A program made the translations under genes and the position numbers. Source: Pelodera strongyloides (taxonomy: Eukaryota > Nematoda > Chromadorea > Rhabditida > Rhabditidae). Taken from it: DNA of 64,000 nucleotides. Where the stretch lies: the NCBI GenBank assembly GCA_036852015.1, contig JAANDG010000407.1, positions 62,001-126,000 on the forward strand, written 5' to 3'. Below are positions 37,601 through 52,600 of this stretch, piece after piece. The notes beneath the pieces are model-generated. The model was not told the DNA's origin. It saw only the letters and a program-made list of their open reading frames with translations, and made no database searches. Position 1 is the first letter of the stretch. Each line of letters opens with the position of its first letter.

Positions 37601-40600
37601 TTTATTTTTAAACCAACTTTTCGATTTACTCTAGACTAGCTAGGAAACCACAAACCAGTATGATATGAGGATTAATTTAACAGTTTTAATTCGTAAAGTC
37701 AGGCACTTTTAGGCAAGCGCATGCAGTTTGAAGCAGAATGTCTTGTCGATGGTGCACCCGGTGCGTGACGCTAAGATTATTAGGTTTGTTGTTATTTATA
37801 AAAGTTTTAAATAAACTTACTCGCTCGGCAAGCTCTTCCCTTGAGAGTCGGTGATGGACTGACGTCGAAGAAGCCGGAGTGGCATTCACATCTAAAAGGA
37901 ATAATTAGAAATAGGGAAAAAGAGTATGGGACGCGCTGGGTAGTCCGTTCAATAATTTATTTTTAGAAAAAATATTGATGCTATCACATACTCTTAGGCG
38001 TAACTCGATAAGTTAGAGAAAAATCTGTACGGGACAGCATTGATACACGCTCTACCTCTACTAAAGACCAAGGAGTGGTCTGGGTAACGTACATTATACC
38101 GTAAGAAAATGATCCACAGTACAGGCTAAAAGACAAACTACAGTACCTGTATCCATCCTCTTCATCTGTGCACTTTGCATTTTTCGCACAACTATTCATG
38201 TTCGGATTCGCACATTCGTCAATCATTTGCTTGCAGATGCGACCAGGGCGGCCGATCGATCTAACATTAGTGGAAATTAATATTATAATAATCGCTCTAC
38301 ATAATTTCCTTCTAATTTCCGTCCAATGGCTGAACGCTGGATAAAGACAAAATGTTATGTATATAAATATAGGTTTATTGAAAAATCCATCGCTAACAAG
38401 AATACATTGATTTAGAACATAGTAAATGTTACTGTTGAAACATCACATTTTGTCCTCTTCGTATCAACAATAAACTATTAATGTTTTACACCGGTCTGTT
38501 TTTGAAACGCCTAGTTGACAACTGAATTCCTACGTATTTATTCTCGAATTTAGCTCGATTTTTAATTCTAATTTATGTTCATTTGCATAAACTGCATTAG
38601 AATGCTGGTGCACTCGATATGTTTCAAAAACCGGACAGTACTTCGCTTTGTATAAACATATCGACTTACTTGTCCTTATATCCACTGTGACACTTGCATT
38701 CATATCCTTCATCCAAATCAATACATTGTGCATTGTGGTGACAGTCATTCAGATGCGGAAACTCACATTCGTTCACCACTAAAATAAATGTCTGATGAAG
38801 TTAGGCATAAATTCTTTTTAGAACCGGGACACAGTATTGAACCACACTTGAATAAAAGTGTGCGATGACGTCTCGTATTTTTGTAACATGTGTCGTAAGG
38901 ACGCAACAACTACGTTGTGTCTTTGTTAAGCTCAGTTTCTACTCCCATTAGTAACAATAATACTCACTTGGTTTACACAGCCGTCCGGGCTTATCCCGTG
39001 GTCCAATATCCTTGAAGCCGTGCAAACATCTGAACGAAGATATATGTTTCACTCAAGTCATATAATTATTTGGTCGTTGGATTACCCTGGTATATTTCGG
39101 AATATTATTACGCAACAGAACCAGATATAACAGGTGCAAAGTGCAGTAGAAATATAGGCAAATTTTGATGGCAAGAAAATCAAGCCAAACATTTCATATT
39201 AAAGCGAAATACCGGCCGGTTTTTGAAACGCATCGTGGACAACTGAATCCTTACGCATTTATGCTAAGTTGCTCGAATTTAACTTGATTTTTTATTCTAA
39301 TTTACGTTCATTTGCATAAGCTGCATAAGAATGCTGGTGAACTCGATGTGTTTCAAAAACCGGCCGGTATTTCGCTTTAACCCATTAACGCACCTGCATG
39401 TGTATCCCCTTTGTTGGTCAATGCACTCGGCTGAAGTATGACAGTCATTCAATTGAGGCAATGCACATTCATTTACGATTGTGCACGCTCCAGCGGCATC
39501 TCTTTGGTAGTCGACAGCGCAGCTACACTTTGGCACACCGTTGATCAACCTGGAAAGATTAGAAGATGAAATATATAAATTTTTACTGTGATAGAATGGC
39601 TTTGTGTAAATTGTTCCTTAGGGCATGGAATCGAACCCGGGTCCTACTGATGAGACTTTGGAAGCTTCGAGATCAACCATACCTGCACACTTCTCCCATT
39701 TCTTGACGGCAGTCTCTGAGACTGTCGATCCGGCACTCATCAGGTGGAGGTGTTGGTCGAGGTCGACATAGACGTCCAGGATGAGTAGAACGATGGGGCG
39801 AATCGTCGACAAAGTCTGGTTTGCATTGACAAGTATAGCCTTGAGGCAGGTCCTGGAAAAAATTGTAAAAAGAAATCGACAATACTCTCAAGTACAAGTT
39901 TACAACTGTTTACAACGTGTGGGTTTTCTGTAAAGAAAAAAAGAGTGAGCTTTGATTTGCATAGGCCTTACTAGCCGTGCAAACGAGTTGCTATACACAA
40001 AAACACAACAAGTACTTCAGAATGTTTAATAATCAGAGTTAGAGGAAGTTACACATGGATTTTTTCACAATATCTCTCATATATGGGAAGTAGTCTAATG
40101 TTGAGACTAACCTGACACAAAGCATTAGCATGACAGTCATGCTTGCCAAGTCTGCACTCATCGACGAGAGCAGGTCTGCATATTCTTCCAGGCCTTCGGC
40201 TTCTTTCTGGGGACTCGTCGACGAAGTCATCTCTGCATCTGCACTGATAGGATTCCGGAGTGTCGATACAATCGGCATTCGGGGAACAATCGTGTCTGTT
40301 GGTCGTGCACTCATTCACTCCTGAAAAGGTAGAAAAAATTAGTTTAAAAATGTATTCCAAACACCAAATAACTTATTATGAACACACGTTTATGCGGCAC
40401 TCTCACTCAACGTGTCTTTGGTGGAATATAAAACCAAGCGCATATTTTCAAAATCAATGTGCCAATTGGACAGCACACAGTTGCTATATGAATAAAAACA
40501 AGCGAGAATTGAATTCTAAAAGCGTTCGATTTATCCACAAAACTCACTGAGTAGGCAGCGACGTCCTGGACGGTGCGCGACATCTGGTGACACATCATTG

Positions 40601-43600
40601 TGTGTTGCAGGACAAGCACAGATGTAGGAATCCTGAAGAAAGTTCTTTTCTAATATTTCGTTCAATATTCAAGCTACTTCCAATCGTATTCTAATGTGAG
40701 GATAACCAAGAATTAGCTAGTACTTACAAAAACCAAAAATCACGGGAAAAATCCAAGTCAATTAAAAACTATGAACCAATTCATGTTTGATGAACATTCC
40801 TAATAGATATACGCATTTGGACTAGCTAATTGTAAGGCCAATGGTTGCTGTTCTGAAACATAATATAGATTGCCATTAAAATATACCTCCGTGTCAGTAC
40901 ATTGTGCCTCAAGCGAGCAGTCATTTTGTCCAGTTGCGCATTCATCGACCACTAAACGAACAAATGGAATTAGCTTTCAACAAATATAAAACATCATTAT
41001 TCAACATGAGACTCAGCTACCAGTAACAGTTCTCAAAAAAAAAAAATGAATTCCATAATTGCCTACATCTCTTGCATTTGCGTCCTGGGCGGGTCTGTCT
41101 GTCGAAGGAAACGTCAAGGTAGTTGATCGCGCATCTGAAAATAATCGATGGTAAATAAAATAAAATGATAATAAATTAGAAAAAAGGCGCATAACAGCAT
41201 CAAGACGCTTTTGCTCTATCAATGTAAATTCTTACAAGTTCACCAAAAGTAAAGGCTGATAAAAGAATCGAACCTGCAAGTGTAACTGTCCGGAGTATCT
41301 TCGCAAATTCCTCCGTCGCGTGCACAATCGTGGAGTCCGAGGGCACACTCGTCGGTCACTAAAGAGGAGAATATATCATAAAAGATATGGAGATACCCAC
41401 TAGTGAACATAATTTACATAATGTACAGTACACCTTCATTTACATACGCACAGACACATACAGTATATGGAACACTAGAACATTTTACACAATCACACAG
41501 AGAACACATGCACAATACGTCACGATTTACTATCTTATGGCAGACGACCGTAATCCGAATGGTAACTGATCCTGATCAATAAACATGCAATATACGAACT
41601 GTTCCTAAGCTGTCGTTCATTATCACAACCAGAAATCTCATCTACAAGAAAAACTACGGAAACAGGCATACGTTTTTAGGTTACTCAATAAAAAAAACCC
41701 TACTTTGTTTGCACAGACGTCCAGGCTTCGAAGGAGTCGGGGAAATATCCAGGAAACCTTGACGACATCTAAATTTAATATTAATATTAATTTTCAGCAA
41801 AATTAGTACAAACCAATTTTCAAAATGTTTCAATCTAATGGTTTATTGTTAGTGTAGAATGGCAATATTTGCTAAGACAATTGTATGTAACTATGTTACT
41901 GTTTGGCACAAGACATTGGAAAACATCCGATTTGGAAAATTTGAAAAATCAATAAAATCAATAAATAATAACCCTCTCTACCTGCACATGTAACTCTCGT
42001 CGGTGTCTGTGCATATAGCTCTATCGGGTGAATCGCAATCATTCAGTGATGGGTTATCACACTCGGGTATCACGGGGATACACAGACGCCCGGGTTGCTG
42101 GAGGGGGTTCGGGGACTAAAATAAGAATTTATTGATTGATTTTATTGATTTATTCATAAACATAAACCTTTTCTTATAATTGATCTATTTTCGGGTAATA
42201 TTTAGCCCAACATTTTTGTTTAGCGATTGATTTATACATTTATACATATACCTGAACGTTTGTTTTATAACTGGAATAACTGTTAGGTTTTTTTGTATGA
42301 TCTGCAAGTCTATAATTGTTTGTTTTGTAGATTTACCGTCTTTTTAGTTTATTATTATTTTATTGATTTTTCAGGACCTTTATTTATCATCAAGACTGAT
42401 TGATTATTTGATGCAGAAATAACACATATGTTGATTATCTACCGTATGCGGACTTTTAAATAAATGCAAAAGCAAACCTTATCCTTGAATTCCGGTGGGC
42501 ATGAGCATGCATAGTCATTATCTCCAATCTGGATGCATCTAGCATTACGATCGCAACTGTTCTTCCCCGCAGAGCACCGGTCATTTTGTTGGACTAAATC
42601 ATTTCATCAATTTATAGCCTACATTTTGCTCCCTATTTCAAATTTACGTCAGCCTATGTGACTAATTTTATATTGTTTCCTTCCACTGTATAATTTTCTG
42701 ACCCACACCTGGTGTTATTTAATTATTCAACTACTCATCGACTTATTGTTCGGTCTATCTCACACCATGATCATTGCAAATAACAAAAGTGCTCGGTTAA
42801 CCGCTGAGTGAAACATTGTGGTTTTTGTGATCCATTGGAATTGTACTTGTTTCCAATACTTTTTCTTTCAACCAAGTTATATGCTAGCATTTGTACTACA
42901 AACCACAAGCTATGGACTACAATTCACAAACTCCGCCTACCCTTCTGGCAACTCCTTCCCGGGTTTCTGAACTCGTCCATATCTTGGAAGCCGGCCTTGC
43001 ACAGACAAGTGTACGCCTCCTGAGTGTCTATGCAAATCGCATCCCGATGACAATCATTCAGATTTGGGTTCAGACATTCATTCACCAATTCTTTGCATAC
43101 GAGACCGGGGGAACTGAAAATGAAGGAAGTATTATGTATGTGTCGTAAGGCACTTCATCTTAGGGTAACCATTTGGTTTTTGTTATGTACTATTCGTATT
43201 ATTGTGCATGTTCTTATTTGTGCTGTTTCATTACCAATAAACTATTATTATTATTATTATTATCTAAATTAAATGTGTAGATCTGGGCGGATTTCTGGGT
43301 TATGAAGTGATCAATGACAGACATGGAAAGAGAGAAATAAAGAGTGGGAGAGTAAGCGAGAGAAAAAGAGAGAGAAAAAGAGAGAAAGAAAAAGAGAGAG
43401 AGAAAAAGAGAGAGAAAAAGAGAGAGAAAAAGAGAGAGAAAAAGAGAGAGAAAAAAAGAGAGAGAAAAAGAGAGAGACCCAGACAAAATAAATAAAGTAA
43501 GTTTCATAAAAATGGTACCTGAGTGTGTTCGGCGAGTTGTCAATGTATCCAGGCTTGCAACGACAGATGTAACTTTCTTCCGTGTCAGTGCAGAGCGCAT

Positions 43601-46600
43601 TGGCAGAACATCTGAACAGGACCAGCATTGCTAATACAGTAAACGATATACACGACGTTCTTCCGCGAAATACATGCATTTTAAATATTTATATTTAAAT
43701 ATTTATTAACCATAAAATGTAACACATAAATAAAACACCACAAACAGTACTATTTTGCGTGCCTGTCGCCCCTGCCTCTGTTACGTACCACATCGGTAGA
43801 ACAAGCAATCTGACTACTGCTGTTTATATTAAATTAATTAGTTACCTGTTTGATCCATCCAGGCACTCATTCTGCTCCGCGATACACAAACGTCCGGGTT
43901 TGCTGATCTAAATAAATGGTCTAATTAATTTATTAAATGCGAAAATATCAACACTAGCATTCTTGCTTTTGTTGGGGCGCTCGCAGTTGTGCTGTATAAT
44001 AGCGTCACAAAAAATCCATGTCTATTCAAGTTCGCATAGGGATATGGGACACGATCAAATCCAATTATTAAAGGGACAGGCCCCATCAAAGTAAACCTAT
44101 ATTTACGATACGTTCAGAATGACTATCAAGCATTTTTATTAGAATATATACAAACTAAATTTCACGTTTATTTGCCATGGAAAACTTGTTTACGATGCTC
44201 TCAGCTTAAATGTATACCGTAAAGCCGCAAATATCCTTGTCGTCTATGCAGATTTATCGTGAAATTATAATGCGATTAAAATTTGCATATATAGCTTTGA
44301 AATCTGCAGTTTTATGGTATACATATGCGTTGAGCGCATTGGAAAAAAGTTTTCCAGGGCGAATAATGGTGAAATTTAGTTTGTATATATTGTAATAAAA
44401 ATGCTTGATAGTCATTATGAACGTATCGTAAATATAGGTTTATTTTGATGGGCCTGTCCCTTTAGACACAAATCAGCATAATCATTCAATACAGTACCAC
44501 GTCGGGCGATCGATCGATAAAACCTCTAGGACAGGCGCACATGTAACCCTCGTCAGTGTCAATACAACGGGCACTTCGGTCACAGTCATTCTCACCGCTT
44601 TCGCATTCGTTTTTCACTAAATTATAGAAAATATTATATTATGTTACATATCTAAGTAAGACACTGAGGCTTTATTCTTACATTGTAATTCTTATATCAC
44701 ATACTGTCACTGCACCCTAAATCATGCAGTTGCGAACAAGTTTTTTTTTCGGCCGTGTAATAGAAGCTCATGTCCCAAAATTTTTGAAAATTCATAACAA
44801 TTATATTTTATATTTTATGTTCTTGTATTTCAATAACTTGTGTGTTCATTTTCAAAGTGCTTATTAAATGTTATGTTATGTTGATACTTCAAAACCGACA
44901 GCAAACTCCCGTGACGGGATGTCTTCGCTCATTTCTGGCGCACTGGCACATATAATGGCCATTGCCGCTGAGAAGACAGTGCTCGCGTTTGCGAACGTCG
45001 CACGAGAATTCGTCCTGAAACGAATTTTCTGGTTACGGTAATTGGCGAATTCTTATGATACTGTAGTGAAAGACTCCTTCGTTCTTCGATTACGGTATAT
45101 GAAATACACTGTACTTTATGCTGAAACGGTAGATTTTACAGAAAATTAATAATAAATGTCGATGCTACTCGCACATCATTTTTTGTTGCTGAAGATGTCA
45201 GCATAAGGGACATTAAAGCGAAATACCGGCCGGTTTTTGAAACGCATCTCAAGTACTTGTATTCCTACGCATTTATGCGAAGTGTGGTCTAATTCTAGTT
45301 TTTATTCTAATTTTTGCTCATTTGCATGCTGCATAAGAAAGCAGGTGTACGCAATGCGTTTCAAAAACCGGCCGGTATTTCGCTTTAAGGGTTTTAATAA
45401 CAGCACAAAAAGTATAGAAAACGGACTTGTGGATTGCATTCCCCTGGGTAGGAGCACAGTGAAGTTCTGGGATTTCGCTCGTAACCAGGGAGACATTCAC
45501 AGCCATAGCTTCCGGAACTGAAATAATTTCGCTTAAAAGTCGAAATGATTAAAAAATGACTATTGGTTATAATTAAAGGAGAAATTTCTTGCTACCCACT
45601 TATTCGGTGTGCCTTGCGAATATGGTATTTTCAATATCGATAATTTTTATTTGTTCGGTCGTGTACAATTAAAGTAGAACAGAAATTCTAAGTTGTATCT
45701 ATCCATGGTACCAACGAAACTAGCAATGAGAAGAGAAATATTGACAAAGCAATTTCTGAGACACACTGTAAGAGATGGAAACCGGCGAAACTATCACGGT
45801 ACACTCAGCATAAATGGCCACCGACGGGTTGTTATCATGTTACGGTGAAACATAGCGATTTCACGTTTTTAGAACTAAATTTTTGTAATATAAAATAAGA
45901 TTTCCTCACCGATCCCTTGTGCACATTTCATTAGTTCCGCATTGAGAACCTCCATTATGACAGTCGGCATCGGCCTGGGGAGCGATGTGAACCTAAGAGT
46001 TTATAATTAGAAGTATTCTGAAATCCTTAATTTAGAAGCTGACAGCTTTAAAGCGAAATGCTAGCCTCTTTGGAAAATTTGCATATGATAAGCAAATCCT
46101 ATGTATCCTATGCTAATTTTGTACGATTGCCGTGGACAATCGTACAAAGTTAGCATAGGATACATAGAATTTGCTTATCATATGCAAATTTTCCAAAGGG
46201 GCTGGCATTTCGCTTTAAAGCGAAATACAAATACCGACCGGCTTTTGAAACACATCGAATACACCAGCATTCTTATGCAGCTTAAGCAAACGAACATAAA
46301 TTAGCATAAAAAATCGAGCTAAAATCGAGCAACTTTACATATGTACGTAAGAATTCAGCTGTCCACGATGCGTTTCAAAAACCGGCCGGTATAGGGTGGC
46401 GAGACTGTTATTCCGACAGTATAAATTATAAACATTCAGAGGAAAGTGCTCAAACCTCTTTGACAGAGACACAGAAACCACTTCTGTAATCCCTTTGATA
46501 TCCATCTGGGCAGGAACATCGGTAGTTACTGAACGGAGTGATCAGACACTCTTCCGGGTAAATACACGAAGTGAGGAGTTGGGGGTTACACTGCGTACCG

Positions 46601-49600
46601 CCGCATACCTGAAAACAAAAATAAGGTTTAAAGGTGATATTGCACGTGGTTTGTGAAGCAAATCTTGAACTTTTGCATTCCTGTGTATTATTCAAGGTTT
46701 ATCGTCAGCACAGAAATGAACTTGGTTCTCGAGCCTGTGGTTTCGGCCAGCTCTCTGTGTTTGGTTTCAGGTAGCTACAATAGCCACATGTTACCACTGG
46801 CTTTAAACAAATGCTACCATTGTAATTTAATTAAATAAACCCCTAACCCTTGTGGTTGGGTGTCGTTGGAATCCTTCTGGGCACACACACTTGCTAATTG
46901 CTCCTTCTTGGACACAGAGCTCGTTGAGAGAACGATCGCATCCGGTCTGAGTACGGGGATTGCAAGGGCCGGGGTTGATCTGGAAGTGGTACTATTTATT
47001 TACTTTTAGATTTAGGATTATACTACTTATGTACTATTTATAAACTATTATATTTACATTTGATCTATTTATAAACAGACTAGTTTAGAATTGATACTCA
47101 ATATACTACTGGATTTATGTATTGGATAGTGGATATGGATACGTGTTGTTTTAGCTTATTTTCTACTATTTATACTACGAAGTTCTATCCTGTCTAATCA
47201 AATAATAGTAATAATGCCCAAGTCGCGCAAAGATAAACCAAATGCAGATCAAAGGGAGACTAAGTATCCATTCAATGAATATATGATAAATCATAATCAT
47301 ACCCTCTCTGCTTGTTGTACAGATGGACATGCCACTTTCTGAATCATACTTCTGAGACGAGTGTCGAGGTCCTTGAAACGGTCAACGTAGAACCTGAACG
47401 AACGAACGATAATTTATATATCATCTTGCTCTTAAAGCGAATTACCGGCCGGTTTTTGAAACGCATCAGGTACCCCTGCTTTCCTAAGCTTCATATGCAA
47501 ATGAGCAAAAATTTGAATAAAAAATAGACCCCAATAGACCCCTTTTAGCATAAATGCATAAGAATGCTGATATTTGAGATGCGTTTCAAAAACCGGGTGG
47601 TTTTTCGCTTTAACTAGATAAATTGAAGTCACATCCACCGACTTACTAAAAAACACATTACGACTTTCATTCTACGGTAACTCATTGTCAGGTGCTACAG
47701 GTGGATAACTCGTGTTCTTATGGCAGAATAAACATTTGTGAACATGTTAGCTGACAGTTACTATGGATCTTGTAAAATAAATAAATATTGATCAAATTAA
47801 ACTCCGCCCACCATCTGTTTGGTGATCCGGCGATCGATTCCAATTCTGAGGCGAGTACGTGATCGGTGACTCCAATTGCGAACGTGTTAACCTAGAAGGG
47901 AAACTATGCAAATGTGAATATCGATTTCTTTTTTCATTGTTTTACACATAGATTTTTCAGTGTCAATGTTCATAATATCAAAGTTTTATGGTAAACAATA
48001 TTGATGTTCCTCATCCTCGAGCTGATTATAACGAACCAGACGGCTACGTTTTTCCCTACTTATAAAATCACTAAAACGTAAATGAAAAACGTTACGAATG
48101 AAGACATATCGTGCATGAGAATATTCAAATACGAGATGCGGCACTCTTTTATAAACGAATCGAAACAATTTATTCTAATTGAACTTCCGTAACGTGAGTC
48201 CTTACTCACACTACAGTTACTCTTTTATATAATACGAAAATATGTAAACAAAAATCTACCTTCAGATTTCTCGCCGCAATTGCCGGAGCAGTCACGTTGT
48301 CCTGTGAACGTCCATCGGTCAAAACTAAAAGAATGCATGAGTGTATTCGAATGGAAGAATTGACACAAATGAAGTTTAACGTTCATTAAAATCATATAGC
48401 GATGATTCATTTGCAATGGTGTCTTCATACATATTAATGTAAAAACTGGGCTGAAATCAGCTTAGAGATGAAGTAAAGAGACTCTGATAAACGGAGAAAA
48501 ACATAGAATACTTACAATACAATACTAAAATACTACATCTTGCCTACAGTAACCAGTGATCTTATATCCTTAACCCATACGAAGTTTACTTACAGAAATA
48601 TAATAACTTATTTTTCTACTTACCAATAGCCACTCGGCTTATATCATCACTCTGCGGTCTGGCGCCTCTTCTCTCCGTGAATCCCTCCCTGACCATATGT
48701 TGAATGGCAGCTCCGGTACGGGTCAAGCCAGTAAGGTACCTAAGGAGCTTGAAGTTAGCATCTGAGTTTGGTTGACCAAAAACGCACAATTCTGGACACA
48801 GAAAACTAGCCAGGATGAACATTATAGTGTACATATCTAATCATGTACAGTAATCTGAATTTACTTCTCAGCACAACGGTTGTAGTTATAACTATAACAC
48901 TGTTTTCGGCATTTCTCTTTAAAAACCTTTTCTATGTTTATTTTCAGTGATTTCACTATGTTTCACGGTCACGTTATACTTCAGTAGAAGCTGTACGATC
49001 ACTCCAGTAAAACGTAGAAAACAAATTTCAAACTCGAAAAGAGCACAACATACTGTGTATCGGAAATTGCTCGTAGAAGAGAAGTCTTATCCTGATATTG
49101 ATTGAGATCAAATTCATGGCGGATTTGGTCCGAATACTGGATCAACCCGACGCGGGTACGGTCAGGCCCGATCTCGAACAGATCAACGAATTCCTGAAAT
49201 AAAGGATGAATGGTATTCCTTTTAGGTCCCTTATTTCCAGCATTATGCGTTTCCGTATAAACATTCTATTAGACCCCCTTGCTAAAAGATACCAAACTGA
49301 AGCTGATTATCGATCGTCTTTTTACGGCAGCCCTGTAAGCTAATGCAGTTCCACAAGTCTTATTGTTAGAAAAAACTGTCAATCAAAATAACACGTATCA
49401 TACTCACAATCAGATACAACTTTTGCTGTGTTTAACTCTAGTTTCCTAGTAAAATTCCGGCTACAATTCCCATGTTTTATAAAAAGTAAAGAAAGAAGTC
49501 ACATAGACAAAATGTCTCTAAACCGTACCTTGACAAATCTGAGCACTTCGTTCTTGAACACGTAACTTCCAATCGAGCCAGATCCATCAATTAAGAACAT

Positions 49601-52600
49601 TAGATCGGTCTTTTGTTTGGGACAAGTCGTCTGCACCGTGCACACTCTGTAATAGGACGAGTGCTGGTTCAGTACTAAATCTAGCTCTAGCTCTTTGTCT
49701 TATACTAGAAACCTTCAACATCTTTCAGTACTTTATTATAACGGTTTAAAAGGAGAGAACTCGGTGGATGAGCTGATGGATTAATAACACTAGTGTGTTT
49801 GTTCGGAGTTTATGTGTTCTATGTAGACCAAGTATGTTAGTTATGTATTACACTCAGTAAGCAAATCAAAATATTAAACTAGCTTACCTTCCGGGCGGTA
49901 GATTAGCAGAAGTAGAAACATCGACGTATCCAGCATAACACTGACAAGTGTACCCATCTGGGGTATCAATGCAGTCCGCATTTTCATCACAAGTATTCAA
50001 CGTGTTGAGGGCACATTCGTTGGAGGCTGAAATTTTTTTTCTGACTGCTAAGTGCATAGATTTTTTTCAACGTCCAAGTTCTGCCCCATGCGTCTGAAGC
50101 GAAAAAAAACAGCACAAACGTAGAAACATCGTGTGAAGCGAAATTAATATCTTATAGTTTTAGATTATTGGCACACTTTCAGCGAAATAAAGGTCTACAT
50201 AAAGATATAAAAGTGTCTCCCCATTCTTTGTTAGCTCAACATTGTGTTTCCTTCCCAAATACGGTGTAGTCGGGAAGCCTCTAATAACTGCATAATTCAA
50301 GCGGTATGCAAATTTTAGTTCATCAAAGATCGCGGATTGCAGGCGCGATTTCTCGACAGAAATACATACAAATCATCCACGGCCTTGAATAGGCGCGCGT
50401 GCGGCTAGCAAATTAGTGAAATCCGAAAATTTGCATACGCGAGTAATTATAAAGATCATACGGTACACTATAATATAGGAAACTCAACCAGTGAACGAAA
50501 CGTACAAGCTAATACATATTCTCCCTAACGATAAACCTTATTTGAGAACCAATACACATCACTTAAAATACAAATGATTAAAGTATCAGTGAAACATTTG
50601 TATTTACAAGATCGGCCCAAAATATATATCTCCTGTCTAATTATGAAGTAGCTCTTGAGGACAATATATGTTTATTATTATCGAATTATATATTGAATTA
50701 TTCATGAAAAATTTATTTCTACACCTTACCCCAAATCTCTCCTTTTTTACCCCGATGTCAAAACAAATTTTGGATTCATTTCACGGTTTTTCAAGGTAGA
50801 AAAAGGTAATGGATCGACGTTTTGTGTGCATAATTACCACGGACAGATGATAGATTTTACCGGACAGCGGTTTCAAGGTTAGCCTTTCAATTTAGAGTTG
50901 AAGGTTTGCTAGACACCCTAAACGGTACTCAGAACTTGACCCACTTATATTAATAGACAACAAGGTTCATGGGAAAACAGTCTTGACATTATCACTATTT
51001 TTCACAATTATACAAGCATAGCTAAAACGGACAAAGAAGGTTTATTATGTAAAACAATGCTTCCACCAAATTTAGGTTATAATAAATCTTTTACGCTACA
51101 AGAGCGTGGTTATAGAGAGTACGCAAGTTATTTAGAAGTCGCTGTCTGAATTAGACTTATGAAAAAAGTAATTAAGCGATTTTGAATTGCGGGAAACTCA
51201 CTAATTTATATGATAAGACTCGTAATATTGCATCTATTTCTAGTTACTACAGTTTAATTATTACCTTCAAAAATACTTCGAATAGCTCTGAATTCGTGTT
51301 TTCGTTAAAATCGTGAAGATCAAGGTTCTTAGTCCCTTGTCTCACTTTTTTCTCAATAGTGTACTTTCTGCGCCGATGCTCGCGCAACATTTCTTGTGGT
51401 CTCCTACGGTAATTACAGTGTCATATATACGAATTGAATAGATTCTAGACAAGAGACGGATAGAGGAATGCTAGAGATCGTCGGTGCCGAAGAGAAACAA
51501 AGAAATAAAGATGGGACTAGACTGAACTCACAGACTTGTTAGAAGTAGGTAAACAACGAAAAAAAGAGCTATAAAGAGAGAAAGATGGAAAGAGAGACAA
51601 AGAAAGAAAGAGAGGGAGAGAGAGAGAGAGAGAGAATAAAATATCGTTACATAAACATTGTCCCTCTTAGAAATTGAGTATCAGAGGTAAGATGCGATTA
51701 ACATCAACAAGGTTCCTTTGAGAAGGAAACACAATAAAATTATACAACTGTTTACATGATTGCATTTTGCCATTTACAACATGATGATTAACTCTATTAT
51801 GCATAACAATATTTATAAAATAAATACTAACCACTAGCACATTTCCTTCCAGGCGGCAGACCATATTTGCTTGACACGTCCACATAGCCATCTTGACACT
51901 GACACGCATATCCTGCGGTGGCGTCGATGCAGCGCGCGAATGGCGAACACTGGTTGTCTGGGGTGGCACACTCATTCACCACTGAAAAGTTTATTTTATT
52001 GTTAATGAGGAGGCTGTCACTGCAACGTTGATTGCTAATTAGGATGATAAGCCTCTATTAATTTTTTCATAAATCGTAGTAATTGATTGTGATGGAAGAT
52101 AAAATCGCACCATTTGCATATCCTTTTATAAAGTTCAATCTCATGAGAAAATTCCCATACATTTCGGAATCAGATAGTAAGAGGGTAAATTTATTAGGAT
52201 GTGAAAGTGGGCAAAATAGTCTCCAATAAAATAAATAAAAACCTACACTCTCTGCATATCCTTCCGGGGACGTTTTCTGGATCCTTTGAAATATCGATGA
52301 ATCCGGGCCGGCATTGGCATTTGTACGAGTCAAAAACATTCAGACAAACCGCATTCTGATCGCATTCATTTTGACGGGAACAGGCCGAATACACTGGAAA
52401 TAAGATAGTTTATCAAGGAAACTGATGTAGGTTTACTGGTACGGTAGTTACGTGACATTCTAGCCTTGCAGTGGACACCAACATGGCGGGACCTTGTGGG
52501 TGGGGGATCGGGTTGTATAACTAATGCAAAAGTTCTAATAAACTAACTAAACCCTAATTAGAAAGTAGACCTTCTCTAACTGTTATAAACTCTAAGCTAC

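Larger units (their letters stand above)
31003..46979 (-). other. mua-3: Central EGF-like array (exons 23-62)
   Basis: Exons: 46848-46979, 46456-46608, 45910-45992, 45427-45517, 44900-45014, 44498-44616, 43846-43907, 43519-43611, 42941-43113, 42478-42593, 41982-42115, 41704-41768, 41274-41358, 41067-41134, 40887-40951, 40548-40632, 40112-40320, 39683-39852, 39394-39549, 38968-39029, 38670-38778, 38147-38260, 37821-37891, 37432-37581, 36996-37114, 36595-36680, 36216-36313, 35878-35963, 35531-35622, 35156-35286, 34772-34866, 34381-34500, 34052-34150, 32896-33045, 32418-32559, 32115-32217, 31821-31949, 31596-31671, 31415-31516, 31003-31109. About 28 modules, many opening VNEC or NECxxPxLNDC. Module boundaries rarely match exon boundaries. 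Exon 61 (31415-31516) has no cysteine and forms a linker before the SEA region. Confidence 0.88.

Noticed and set aside
41263..41275. B-box-like GGTTCGATTC at the exon 35 donor
   Set aside because: The match straddles the exon end (TGCAG|GTTCGATTC) with no A box or T-arm partner, so it is counted as chance rather than a sixth tRNA-like unit.
43214..43679. Open frames across the GA/CT-rich run near exon 30
   Set aside because: Apart from the true exon 30 (43519-43611), the frames are low-complexity microsatellite translations (Lys/Arg/Glu or Phe/Ser/Leu).
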